From Chamaea fasciata (Eukaryota; Chordata; Aves; Passeriformes; Sylviidae), in contig JARCOQ010000002.1 of the NCBI GenBank assembly GCA_029207755.1, positions 41,674,244 to 41,738,243 on the forward strand: a stretch of 64,000 nt of DNA. The letters are read 5' to 3'. Position 1 is the first letter of the stretch. The number at the start of each line of letters is the position of its first letter. The notes under the pieces are model-generated. The model did not search any database. It saw only the letters and a program-made list of their open reading frames with translations, and was not told the origin of the DNA. Below are positions 23,941 through 39,080 of this stretch, in pieces. A program made the position numbers and the translations under genes.

Positions 23941-24865
23941 CTTATTACACAAGGAGGGATCACCAAGCAGACCTCAGTTCTCCAAGTGCTCAAAGCACTA
24001 GTGCTGTTCTTGGTCAGCATATCTGAACCCAGGCCCTTCGCATATTCAATTTCCCCAATTTTTCTGCTGTGTGTTTACTTTCTTAATTGCTATTTTGATG
24101 CAATATTGAAAAAAGATGCATACCAAAAGTGGAGTGACTGAACAAATGATCTGTTTTCACAATACTTCTCCAAAATTCTCTTGGGTGGAACAATTTGCTG
24201 TTCTTAGAAACAACCATTTTCCTTCAACTAAAAAAGTTTTGTGTTAGTAGCGTCTGTATAAAATAGTAGTGATGTTTCCATTTCAAAGTCAGTTGAACAC
24301 CTGAATCAATAAAGAAGCATGTTGAGCCAAGAAGACAGGTGAGATGCTATCCATTCTGTAGCTGCCATCATTCTTGGCCTTTACCCATGTCCCTGGAATT
24401 CACTCACTGACTCCAATTCTGTAATCAAATTCCAGATGTGGTCCTTTTGTGTTGTTCTTTTATCATTACATGTTGGTTTTGCTCATCTGCCATGTAGGGG
24501 ATACGGGAAGGAGCTGCTTTAATAGAAAATTCAAAGCAATTGTTTCTTCTTGGGAAAGGGGAGGAGTCAGTGGAAGGCAGCCTCTCTCCACCCAGAATGC
24601 TCTGTCTGACGACTCATTTCCCTATCTCCTTCTCTGTACTATTAAGTGTACATATCACAGTAACTCCTTGTTAAGTATCACAATTAACTCCTTTCAGCTG
24701 TTTTAATATCCACTGTCAGAGCAGAGTGTGTACTACCTACCTCACCAGTCTAGTCCTCCTGCTGCCCTCTCTCCTTTGATCTACCTCTGCCTGAATTCTG
24801 AACCTCAGACCTCCCCCAAAGTTTTGAGTACAAAATGACCTTGACATAATTTGAGACACAGCCAC

Positions 24866-24975
24866 CTTGCCTTGCTTTGGTGAGATGACAAAATCTCCAT
24901 TAGGGTACCAGGCCTTGGCTTTCTGAGGGGTTTGTAAATTTGTTATTTCTGAATAGTGGGATCTATCCGGCATTC
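24866..24975 (-). CDS. Candidate 5' exon of the unidentified gene
   Basis: Minus-strand segment after a run of 17 T and a pyrimidine-rich CCTTCCCCTAAG acceptor. It reads MPDRSHYSEITNLQTPQKAK and then AWYPNGDFVISPKQGK, up to a possible donor AAG/GTGGCT at 24864-24865. The ATG at 24971-24973 could be the start, or the two preceding bases may complete a codon from an earlier exon. The frame remains open for 41 more codons past the proposed donor. I recognise no family. Joined to the two downstream candidate exons it would give about 108 residues. Confidence 0.25.
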
Positions 24976-24996
24976 CTTAGGGGAAGGATTATATAC

Positions 24997-25013
24997 AAAA
25001 AAAAAAAAAAAAA
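24997..25013. repeat. Run of 17 A
   Basis: Homopolymer. On the minus strand it is a T-run just upstream of the candidate acceptor at 24976, where it could act as a polypyrimidine tract. Confidence 0.9.
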
Positions 25014-26766
25014 GGCAGATAGGATGTAAGATGAAAAGTCTGAGGTGCAGCCCAAGCAAGTCAAAGAGCAATGAAGACCAGAGAATTTTATAACATAAAT
25101 AGGAAATATTTCTATTTTTGTTCAAAACCTAGGAAGAGGTTGTGCCCTCATATCTATAAAGATATGCAAGAACATGAACTTGGTGTTATTGAACCAAAGC
25201 AATAGTCTGTCTGGACAGAAATTCTGTCCGTGAAATTGGCTCCTAGCAGGTCCTCTTCAGGAAAGTGTAAACATGCCCCACTAGGATCAGGCTTTCCTCT
25301 GCTGCAGCCTCAGGGTACTAGGATGTCATTTGTCCCTAAAGCCCACAGCTCTCTCCACCCTTACTTCATTGCCCTGGCTGTCCTGGCTGTCCTTGCAACT
25401 CATGCTACACTCTTGCACCCCATATTTGCAATTCTTCCCTTGTTAGGAAAAGGCTTCTATACCCACTCTCGATATCTTAAGACTGAATGTTGCCAGCACT
25501 TCAGAAAATTGTTTGACTTACAAACACCTCTATGACAGAGAAAAAAAACCTTGGGAAATCTTTTTTTCCACAGGCCTAGCACTGAGCAATAGTAGTAAGA
25601 TGATGAGCTCATTTCACATAACCCTTAGAACAGTTACAAGCAGCAGGTAATGATTTTCTCCAGTACATTAAACAGGTGACTAGAAGATTGGCAATCCATT
25701 AACAAAATAACACACAATAGCTTTCTGTGGAAGAACATTTAATTTTTATCTTTTCTGGTTTGCAAACCAAAACTTTATAAAATGCTTTTCAAACTTCAGT
25801 TCTCTCTTTTAAGTTCTCATTTCTGTAATCTCTACAATGAGATAAATACTGGTCTGAAAAGAAGTATTCGAGTAGCTGAATTGACAGAGGAGCAAAATTA
25901 AAAATTTGCTTCTTCCTTTAACTCCTATACGCTCTGTGATGGGGCTATCCATCACAAGTGAGCTATCTCAGGATTGATCGCAAGTCTGGCACAATGTAAT
26001 TACTGAACCAAAAGCATTGCATTATATAGCATGAAATGAAATAGCAGCTTTGCCTTCCACATTATGAACCCGTTGACTAATGATGGAGTGTTGCAATTAG
26101 AAAATACGGAAGTAACAAGACAAGGTATTTCACAGTCTACTAATGTATAGAATAAAACTACTGATAGAGTGAAGCAGGGAAATTAAAAACAATAAAACTG
26201 GAACAGAAAATAACAGTGGCATTCTTAATAATCTGTAAAAGGAGAGGATGGAAGTGTCCTCTAAAGCAGGTCAAGTTTAAAAGGATTATGCGCAGCATCT
26301 GGAAAGGGTTTCTTCTTGTCTTGTGTCAGTGGACCTATTTCTTTTTACTAGTACATTTTGTGCTGCCTGAGAACACTTGCACTCATTGGCATCGCGCAGG
26401 ATGGTGCACCAGGAGATTTCCTAGCACCAAGAGATTTTGTTTAAAGAGACTAGAGAGGAAAACCCAATGAGTTTTGTGCAAGAGCCCCCATTGCCCAGAG
26501 CTCCCTCCCCAACTCCCAGTTAATGCTGCCTCAGTGGCAAAAGGCTGATCACCACATCACTGCTACATCACATGGGGACACCAATCAGAAATGAGTTTGG
26601 TACAGATGTGCAATAAAAACAAACAAAAAAAACCAAACAAACAATCCCCCCAAAAAAGAAGAAGAAAAGATGAAGTACTACAAGTTGCCCAAAGCCCATA
26701 CTAAAGGCATTTTTCCCTCTTTGTATTTGCTTGAAGCATGCATCTTCAAATAAGCTGATTATCTGG

Positions 26767-26793
26767 AAACAAACAAACAAACAAACAAAAAAA
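26767..26793. repeat. (AAAC)n microsatellite
   Basis: Five to six AAAC units followed by an A-run. Confidence 0.9.
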
Positions 26794-27063
26794 CCCAAAC
26801 CAGTAGGAATTTATTTCTAAAAATGCAATCTTTTTTTTCTTATCTTTTCTTTTTTCTTTTTTTTTTTTTTTGTTTTAACCTGGATTAAAATCTTTCTATA
26901 GTCCTAATAGTAACTACAAACATTTCTGATGATGAGCCCTTGATGCAAAACAAACCCATTAACCTATGGAATAATCCAGTCTACTTATATTTCATCTTAA
27001 TGTTAACTGCAAACTTCAACAGTGCCTGAGTGATCCAGGTTTTCAGACTTACAGTGATACGCA

Positions 27064-27152
27064 GAAAAGAAAAATGAAAAAGAGAAAGAAAAAATAAACA
27101 GGAAAAGAGAAAAAAGGGAAAGAAAAAGAAAAAAAAGAAAAGAGAAAAAAGG
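27064..27152. repeat. Purine-only tract (G/A)
   Basis: About 90 nt of nearly uninterrupted GAAA/GAAAAA units with only a few pyrimidines near its start. The minus strand shows as an F/L-rich open frame, which is an artefact of the composition. Confidence 0.9.
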
Positions 27153-28855
27153 TGAATACTATTGCATGTGGTGACATTTTCTGACACCGTCTGGCTTAAA
27201 TTCACTAATTATTTCAGCAACAACAGAGAAAAATTAGTCTTTCCTCCTCCCTCTTCTCCCACCTACCACTTCTGTCAAGGCTCCTGATTGACAGAGAGTA
27301 GGATTTTTGCGGGTATTTTTGTGTTTGTAAAATATCAGCCCTAGGTCTGACTCCATCTCCTTAGAGCACTCTGCGCCTTTCTGCAGGGAGATTTTGAGGG
27401 CGCATGAGCCAGGGAGGATACTCATCACTGATGTTCTTTTGTGAACACTGCATGAACAATTCTTTGAAAAGGTGAAGAGATATAAATTATGGGCTTCTGT
27501 TCCCACTTGCAAGGGGAAATTTAGAAACTCTTCCTCTACTGGCTGATAATTCCCTGGCTAGTAGAGAGACCTTGAGGTGATGAGGATAAAAACGCTTATG
27601 AAATCCTAACCATCTCTTGTTTATCTTAATAAACTAATATTTTATACCGTGTGTAGGTTGCTTGCAACATCTCTTTATGCTGAAAGTTGCTCAAAATGTC
27701 CTAGAAATAACGTAAGACCACTGACTCAAGGAAAGGAAATTTTCTTTGAATCCTACTGTGCTTTGTCAGCTGTGTCCTGTTGGGACACTGTTCATCCTAG
27801 GCTGTTCTTGGGGACTGCATTTACAACTTTTACCCCATGATTGATGTTGGTAGAACAGTGAGTTCATACGTATGTCCTAACTTGGGTGACATTTACAGGG
27901 TTGAAATCTTGACCTTAGGTGTCACCATCAGGATCATAGATTGGTAAATCAAGCAATTAAAGTTTAAGAGATTGCAGATTAGTATTTAAATATATATGAC
28001 ATTTTAATTCAGATTACCACAAAATGACTGCATTGTCATTAAGAAAAAAAGCAAGCCATAAAATGGATGTATTAAACTCCGAAATTTTCTCTAAATTTAA
28101 TGCTGAAACCGTATTGTTGAAGATTTATCTCAATGCCTAATTTCATAATTCAGTATTTTCCAAGATGTTTTCTATAACCAAAAGATGCATCATTTCCCTA
28201 GGAGGCTGAATAGTTGTTAGGAAAAGTAATTGCTTACATACAGCTCTACTAATATTTGGAAAAGTCTTCAAATTTCTGAAACAATTAAGAATTCAGAAAT
28301 GGTTCAGATTTATCTACCTATTTTCCCCTAAAACCTTTAATGCTCTTGGGGTACAATTCTGAAGATGTTGAATGTAAAATACAAATCATTATCCTAATGG
28401 ATAAGTGGAGTAAAACATGATGACAGAGGTGCTGCGATCAAGCAGGAGCTCAACTACCTGTCAAAACAGGAGCCAGAGTTCACATCTGCCTCTTCTGCTC
28501 CTTTACCTTCCAGATAAGATTGTGAACGTTCTCTCCCTCCTGGTTTGGTCCTTCTGGTCAATACCTCTTGCAGAGCTGGCTATGTTGCCCCTTGTTCCTA
28601 CTCTGACCCTGTTTGGCAGTTATAATAGTTATCTAGAATGTTGGTCACCTCAGGGCACAGCAATCATAAAATCCATGCTATCCCACTATCTTGGTCAACA
28701 TACTATTCACTAGACACCTGACTAACTCCATGAATTCTGCCTCTTTCATGCTCTAAAGGGAAAAGATAAGTATTTTCTCCAAATCACAGAAAGTTATTTT
28801 TAATATCAATTTGCATGATACGTATGAGGGCTGTCAATTTGACCCTTTATTTTGG

Positions 28856-29900
28856 TGTATTGGATTTGTGAGGTAATGCCTTGGTAGCAGGAGGGGCTAC
28901 AGGGGTGGTTTCTGAGAGAAGCTGCCAGAAGCTGTCCATATGTCCAACAGAGCCAACCCCTGGGGGCTCCAAGGTGGACCCACTCCTGGTCATGGCCAAG
29001 TCCATGAGTGACGGTGCTAGTGACACTGGAATAATGTATTTAACACAGGGAAAATGCATAGAAGCAAATGCAGCCAGAGAGGAATGACAATACCCAAAAA
29101 AGCCCCAGACACCAAGGTCAGTGCACAAGGTGAGGCAGGAGGTGCCCCAGACGCTGGAGCTGAAGCTTCCCTGCAGCCCATGGGGGAGCAGAGATGCACC
29201 TGCAGCCCATAGACAAACTCATGCTGGAGTACATGGAAACATCTGAAGGAGGCTATGACCGCAGGGGAAGCCTGCACTGGAGCAGGCTCCCAGCAGGACC
29301 TGTGGAGAGAGGAACTCACACTGGAGCAGGTTTGCTGGCAGGACTTGAGACCCCACAGGGGACCCACACTGGAGCAGCCTCTTCCTGAAGGACTGCACCC
29401 TGTAGGAGCCACACCACAACACTTCATGAAGAACTGCTGCCTGTGGGAAGGACTCCTGTTACAAAAATTCATGGAGGACTGTCTCTCGTGGAAGGACCCC
29501 ATGCTGGCACAGGGGAAGAGTGTGAGGAGTCCTCCCCTTGAGGAAGGAGAGGAAGAGACACTGTGTAATGAAGTGACCGTAGTCCCCATTCCCTATCCTC
29601 CTGTGCCACTTGCACAGAGAGGTGGAGAAAATCAGGAGTGAAGCTAAGCCTAGGACAAAGGGAATGCCGTGGGAAAGGTGGTAAAGATTTAGTTTTATTT
29701 CTCATTCCTCTAAACTGATTGATAGTAAACTGATTTTCCCAAATCGACAGCTTTGCCCATGATTGCAATTGCTGAGAGATATCTCCCTGCTCTTATCTCC
29801 ACCCATGATCTTTTTATTTTCCCTCCCCTGTCCAGCTGAAGAGTGATGGAGCAATATTGGTGTGCACCTGGCATTTCACTGAGGTCAGCTGGTTGGTGTC
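28856..29900 (+). mobile_element. LTR of an avian ERVL-like endogenous retrovirus
   Basis: Starts near TGTATTGGATTTGTG. It contains a TATA-like TATTTAACACAGGG, repeated units built around CACACTGGAGCAG and AGGACTG (29.27-29.52 kb), GAGTGTGAGGAGTCCTCCCC, then TTTTATTTCTCATTCC and CTCCCCTGTCCAGCTGAAGA near the end. I recognise this as a widespread bird LTR type; the family name should come from a repeat library. There is no internal retroviral coding sequence, so it is probably a solo LTR. Open frames of up to 190 codons on the minus strand and 128 on the plus strand lie inside it and are not genes. The right border is approximate. Confidence 0.75.
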
Positions 29901-31044
29901 TCCTTCCTTGTTCCTTTCTCAAGTAAGCCCCAGTTGATTTTAAGTTGAGCTCTGAGATGCCTCACCTTTCTGACTGACTACACAGGGAATACAGGCATGA
30001 GCAACTTTGGGGTGCTGCAGTGTTCAGTATCCAGGTTCCTCTTCAGATGTAGCCTAGTTTCTCTGTGAAGAAAGCCTCAAGAGCCATTTTGGAGTGTAGT
30101 AGTCAAATTTATTTCCACTGTAGAAGCACACTTGTTTCAGGAATAAAAAAATAATCTTTGCAGAATAAAAGTAAACCTGTAGTGGTATAAATATTATTTA
30201 CTCGCACAAGAACTCACCAAAGTCACTCAAAATATGTTTAGACTTAGTACTCCCACAGTCCTACATTTCCAATGGCATTAACACGACAGTTACTTGCAGA
30301 AAGATGAGAAAGGTGAAGTCTGGCTCAGTTGGGATTTAAACATACATGAAATAATAGAAAGCTTCCTTCCTTGGTTGTTTGGGGTTTTTTTGTAATATGA
30401 CTACATTGCCTATGAAAAATACTAACAGCCTTCAGCACTGACCATTTCTACTTGTCTAATCAAAATATACTACAGAGAGCTACAGAAGCCTCTTCTGGCT
30501 GCCTTGCAGACATGCCCTCGGTGCTGGCAGGCAGAACCAGCAATGAGTGTACAAGTGCTCAAGCTCAGAGGTTCTTAGCCTGTGCTCAGTCTCCATGTCT
30601 CCATTTCTGAGACTCCCATCACCATCTATTGCCTTCCAAGAACAAACAAGGTCTAGCAATTTCCTTCAGGGGGTCATCATAGACTCATTAGACAGCGTTC
30701 CTGATCAATCAGTATATCCCTGTGCTATGCTGGCACAGGTGCTCTACTCCACACAGCATTATTAATGACCTGGGGAAACCAACAGGCCAGCTTATAGGTA
30801 GGGCTGATGTGTAACTTTACCTAATAAGAATACTTCATCAAAAAGAAAAACCACAATAAAAATCAAACCTATTTTCTGCACTCCCATTCAGTACAAGCCA
30901 TGGAACAACAGTAAACACAACTGCAACAAATTCAACTGTTTTTCCCAGTTGTGGAGGTGGAGAAAAAAAAGAGGGGTGAATAAAATTTAATGAATCGCTC
31001 TCACAATGACTCTGTATTCCTGTGTTCTGCTGAAATTATATTTC
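29901..31044. other. Intergenic DNA between the LTR and the MSANTD4 end
   Basis: AT-rich; nothing recognised. It may contain further MSANTD4 3' UTR if distal poly(A) sites are used. Confidence 0.5.
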
Positions 31045-31099
31045 TTTATTATATAGGCTATCCTCAGCACCATGTCCTCACCGCAAACGCTGATTTATT
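31045..31099 (-). terminator. MSANTD4: MSANTD4 poly(A) signal candidates
   Basis: Two AATAAA hexamers on the minus strand (plus-strand TTTATT at 31094-31099 and 31045-31050), 345-400 nt after the MSANTD4 stop. They define a possible short 3' UTR from 31443 down to about 31030. Confidence 0.4.
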
Positions 31100-31443
31100 C
31101 TGATCCTTCCTTACTGTTAGTACAGCGACAAAAAGTACAAGGTTCAGCCTTGATTCTTCTCAAGGCCTCTATGAGAGGAGGACACCGAACTAATACAGCA
31201 CAATACTGAAGACAAGAGAACGTAACACTTAAGTTCTGATACACTGAAAAGCAATTTCACACATAAGATCATTTATGTAGGCACACTGACATAATGAGCA
31301 CCATTTTTTTTTTCAGTTTAACACCAACATTCAACTCTGAAAAGAAGAATGTTAAGCCTCTAGGACAGTTTCAGTATCAAGGAAAGAACTACTTCTAATT
31401 TAGAAACATCAAAACACTAACGTTGACACCTTAGCTGAGACGT

Positions 31444-34259
<2,816 letters not shown>

Positions 34260-35236
34260 CTAATCAGCTACTAATATAAATAAATTTAAAAGCAAATGAA
34301 AGCAGAGCTCAGTTCTCATGAAGTAAATTTTCTCTTCACTTTGTAGTATTTTTCTATTTGTCAGGCTTCCTAAGAGAAAAAGAGCAAACAAGATAAATCT
34401 CCAAGGTATACACCATATATTTTCATTTAACAACTTGACTCCTAAGTCATTATTTAAGGAACGCATATTTTGAACGAACTGCTTATTTGATAAAGGAAAA
34501 CATTTTTTTTAAACTCTCAATATAAGGTAGTCATAGATACTTTCTCTAATCTCCTATGAACTACAAAACCATTAACATATCCATGTCATGAACTGTTAAG
34601 GTTGATTTGGTATTCCATTACAAAAGTACAGCTATTTTCCTTTAGCTCTTAAGAGTTTTGCCATTCGGGATCTCCTTGAGACTGAATTTTGACACACACA
34701 TCCAGTTTGAATGCTCGGTTCTTGCAAAAGAAGCTGAAATCGTTATATCATTACTTCAGAAACATGAAATGTTTAGGGGACTGAAATTTCTGAGATATAT
34801 TTTAAATGAGACACCATTTTCATTAAAAAAAAAGTAAATTAATATGAAAAGTTGACATTTTCAAAGCTCTTCTAACTTAATATAATCATAAGAAGTGGAG
34901 TAATCCTGTTGAATGTCATAAAGTAACTACTCGTTCAAAAAAATGTCATTTACTGGAGACATTTTAACAGCAAATAGATTTAAGTCACTGTATGTCCATG
35001 TTAAAACCCTCCTGTGTCCTTCTCACACTGCTCTCGGCAGCTTTAAACTTCATCCCGTGCTCTACCCTCAGCACCAGCTGGTCCTGTGCCTGATGATGAA
35101 GAGAACACAAACCCCCAAAATTCACCTGACAGACTGTGCGCAACTCTGCAGAGATGTGGAGAGTGAGTGGGAGGAAGAGGGGACTATTAACGCAGTAATG
35201 AATATTATTATTGTGTTTATAACAGATCATATTATC

Positions 35237-35289
35237 AAAAAAAACCCAAAAAAAAACCCCCAAAACACCCCACCAAACCAAAAAAAACC
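35237..35289. repeat. A/C-rich low-complexity tract
   Basis: Runs of A broken by C runs on the plus strand; no coding meaning. Confidence 0.85.
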
Positions 35290-36203
35290 TACCAAGACCT
35301 GGAAGCAAAGACTAAGAATCAAAAAATGGTTCTTGGCCACAGACTGTGCTTAGCAATAGGTTCAATTTAGGATTATTTTGAACAGTTTTTTGTACCATGT
35401 TACCTACCACTGTGGGTAGTTTTAAAAGACTTTAAGTCAAGCGGGCCAGGGATTCACTACACACTACAGGCAGTTTCGAGCTGCTGTTTGTTCACTGTTC
35501 ATGCAGTAGAGACATTTGTCTACCTGAAGGCAAAAAACTTCCAGATTATAGATTCAGTTGTTACTACCTAATGGAGTTAATTCTTAAATAACTATCTCCC
35601 AGCTATATAGGATTCTTAAATTACTAAGTATTTTTCCTCCTATTGTTCTCCCTAAACCTGGTTAAAGCATACACATCAGCACATTGCACTACAACTCCCC
35701 ACTTGGGGAGTAATGTCTAGTAGTTTAGACATTGTTCTTCATCTCCTATACACCATTGACTGCAAAGAAGTTGCTCACTCGCCATTTTCCATGTCAAGCA
35801 ACAGGCAAGCATGCTGCCAATAATTATTTTTTTCAAATACTGCATCTAAAAAACTGCTTTACTACTTCTCCTCACTAAAATACTACTCTGTGAAGCCACT
35901 TACTTCCAATGATTACTAGGTAGCAAGTCTGCAAAACTAAGTCCCAGGAAGAAAATAACTGCATAAAGCAGAGGCCTATATCAGCATACACCACTCTACA
36001 GCACTCCCATGTAGCTACCCAGCACTCTGGACGTCTCAGACTCAAGTAGGAAGCTGTGTGCTGCTGTTCTTTTGGTCATTCCAAAATTGAACATTCCAAC
36101 AAGGAACCACAGGAATTTACAGACTCATTTGGTACCTCCAGTTACCCTGGCTTCTTCTGAATTTCTCAGGGCTAGCACAGCAGGATAATGTGGGCACAAA
36201 CAC

Positions 36204-36236
36204 AAAAAAAAAAAAAAAAAAAAAAAAAAAACAAAA

Positions 36237-36286
<50 letters not shown>
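36204..36286. repeat. 83-nt A-tract
   Basis: 81 A with single C at 36232 and 36237. No recognisable SINE or retrogene body was seen next to it. Probably unstable in length. Confidence 0.95.
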
Positions 36287-36288
<2 letters not shown>

Positions 36289-38189
36289 CACAAAAATGAA
36301 CTGGGTTTCCAAATCAAATTTTCACCATTTTCCAAACAGACTTCTACATCAACATGGAAAATGCTGACAGGAAAGCTTTCTCCTTAGCTCCAGAGAGGGA
36401 TGAGAGTTAAAACATGCAAATGTCAGGCCACCCTGTGGGCCAGCCCACTGCTCCTTGCACCAGTGCTCTGCATCACCTGATTGATCTCCCCAGCCACACT
36501 CTGTTTAGTGTCTTATCTCAGTTTGGGATTTTATGCCATAAACCAAGGACATAACCTTTAAGAACTACAATACTAACTTGGAAACTATTGGCATCCAATT
36601 TCTTTATTAGGTAACGTTTTCTTTTAGGCTTTTTTATTGCTAGAACACATCTGATACAAGCCTCTGAATTTCCCAGTGAAACATCAGCAAAACTCATGAT
36701 TATTTATATTTTAAAACTCATGATTATGAACTTCCAATTGGTAAGGACATCCTACCTCTTTAACTCTTTCCTTTTCAAAAGCACATTGTCTTGTTAAGGA
36801 CGATTCATTTCTAATGAATATAAATGAAGTTAGTGAATTATCTTAACAATATATTTACTCCTAGAGATGGCTCTGTGTACCTAGCTGACATATTAACTAA
36901 AAAACATTATTATCTAACAAAAGCTGAGATTTGGGATATTCAGTTCTTAGCCACTGCCAGATGGTCTCCAGGATACTACTCTTTAATGAGGAGAAATGAG
37001 CTGTTACATACTCAAACTACCTAAGAGATGGGAGGTAAATAAGCTAGGATTTGTACACCTTCTAGAGAGCTACAGGAAAAAACCCTAATATTCCAAACCT
37101 TAGCAGCCGGGATAGCTTTAATGCTCATCCTAGTAGCTGGGACAACGTTGTGTTTCAGATTAATGTGACAATAATGTTGGCAACACACCAGTGTGTTGGT
37201 TGTGGTAAAGCAGTGCTTACTATAAACCAAGGACTTTTCAGATTCCCGTGTTCTGCCACTGAGTGGGTGCACAAGAAACTTGGACAAACTGCAATGCAAC
37301 ATGTGTACTTTTACAGTTAGGGTAGAAACGTGAAGTGCTGGCTAAAAAAGCCTCACAACAATTCTGATGACATCATAAAGACTTCAAAGGTCTTCCAGAA
37401 AAGATGGCAACATGGAGCTTTGACTATGGGCCTGTCAGGCCAAAAGCAACCTGTGATGAAGAAGGCTCTCATCACTGCACCAAAAAAACACAAACTGTTG
37501 GGGTTGAAAAGAAACAAGTATTGTAAAACTAAGCTGGAAACTCCATAAACAGACAGAATATGCACACACTGAACACCCTGGCATAGTAAAAGACAGAAGC
37601 ATCCTCATTCTGCCTCTATCTTTTCTGTCCCCTTCATTCACACTTTATTGTCAGACCACGTGTTGGATCAACAATAAAAAAATTAGCAAATGCCCCGAAC
37701 AAAAAGATCCATGCATTCACCAGGAATGGAAGACTGTTGCTAGCATCAAACTTGAATATTATGAAAACCATGACTTTTTACAGAAGATGATGTCTTGTTT
37801 TGTTTTGCTTTTTTGGTTTTTTTTTTAACTTTCAGGGCCTATGCTTGAATAAAAAACCATTCAAATTATGAGGACCTGCTACCTCTAAGTTTTTATTAAA
37901 CAAAATTAGAATCTTTAGGATCTTCTGCCTAAGGCTTTCTGGAAAACTTTTTTGTGATTCTTAAGAGATGGCTACATTGCCTTGGAGCAACTTACGCTTT
38001 TGTACAAAGGTTTTCAGTACAGGAGGATCTGGGCGCTGCATAACCCGTCACCCCACACAGCCCTGCAAGAAGCCCGGGATTTACACAAACGAAAAAGCAG
38101 GCACAGAAGGGAACCAACACCTAAAAGGACAATTCAAGGAAGCAGGGAGAAAGCACGGAACATGGGATGCAGCTGGGGGTTCAGGCTAT

Positions 38190-39080
38190 TGAAGGCAGAC
38201 TTTTGAGGCCGAAGGTCCCCGTACCCTGGAGGGCCACGGCCACGAAGGGGAACGGAAAGCCTCGTCCTTGCGCGGGGATCGCGGAGCCGTGAGGCCGGGC
38301 ACAGCCGGGCCAGCACGGTCCCACCCGGAGCGCTGCAGGGAAAGCACGGCGGCAACAAAGGGAGGCGGGGGCACGGCCGGCTGCCCCGGCCAGCACAGCC
38401 CGAGTCCCGGGGAGCAGATGGGGCCGTGGGCCCTGCCACAAGCCAGGGCCTCTCCGGCCGGCAGGGCCCTGCGACTCTCCCGGGACAAGGAGAAATAGGA
38501 ACGGGACTTCCCCGTGGGGAGATAAGACGGCGGGCAATCCCCTCATCACCCCCAGGGGCCGAGGGCGGCGGAGCCCCACCGCTCTACCCCCGCGAGGGCG
38601 GCGGGGGCAGCCCCCACGCCGCGGGGCAGGGGGAGCCGCTGCCCGGTCCCGCTGCCCGCCCCGCCCGGTCCCCGGGGGCCGCGCGCGCGACTCACCTGCG
38701 TCCGGCGCTCCCCTCCGGGCCGCCGGCCCTTTAACGGCCACCGCCCTCCCATTGGGCGAGCTACCTGCCTGTCACTTCTCTCCGCACGCCTATTGGTGCT
38801 CCCTGTCCGCCGCTTCCCCCGCCCCGCCCAGCCGCGCCAGGCGGGCCGGAATTCCCGTCGTTCCTCCGCCGGCGGGGCCGCGCCGCGCGCAGCCGCCGGG
38901 CAGCCGTTGGCTGGTGCAGACGCCTGTCTTCCCCAGGCGTGCCGGTGATTGGATACAGGCTGTCCCGGCCCGCCCCCCAACGAGGGACCCTCCGCGGGTG
39001 GGTTTGGTGCTGCCGCTTCGCTGGAGGGCGCGGTGCAGCGCGGGGTCTCTCGGCGGCCGCCTGAGAGGGAGGGAGGGAGG
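38190..39080. promoter_or_regulatory. MSANTD4: CpG island, MSANTD4 promoter
   Basis: About 900 nt of dense CpG in an otherwise AT-rich region. Inverted CCAAT boxes (ATTGG on the plus strand at about 38752, 38792 and 38948) lie upstream, in the minus-strand sense, of the first-exon donor at 38694. This fits an NF-Y-type, TATA-poor housekeeping promoter reading leftward into MSANTD4. The many long open frames here on both strands come from GC-rich composition. Confidence 0.8.
38696..38760 (-). other. MSANTD4: Likely MSANTD4 noncoding first exon
   Basis: Ends at CCGGACGCAG followed by the strong donor GTGAGT (38690-38695 on the plus strand). The upstream limit is a guess, set by the nearby CCAAT boxes. 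Noncoding. Confidence 0.55.

Larger units (their letters stand above)
25014..28855. other. Intergenic DNA, no known gene
   Basis: AT-rich sequence with simple repeats near 26.77, 26.85 and 27.06-27.15 kb. If the minus-strand candidate gene is real, earlier exons could lie here. A minus-strand frame at 27234-27512 was examined and is not convincing. Confidence 0.5.

Noticed and set aside
27234..27512. 92-codon minus-strand frame with a GTG/GTAGGT donor, considered as an earlier exon of the candidate gene
   Set aside because: Phase does not fit the proposed next exon, the acceptor is unclear and the sequence is not protein-like.
29017..29641. 190-codon minus and 128-codon plus frames
   Set aside because: Both lie inside the ERV LTR and follow its repeated units.
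34943..35353. 136-codon plus and 107-codon minus frames
   Set aside because: They cross an A/C-rich low-complexity tract in an MSANTD4 intron; runs of Lys/Pro/Asn or Phe/Val are artefacts.
36117..36387. Poly-Phe and poly-Lys open frames
   Set aside because: Translations of the 83-nt A-tract.
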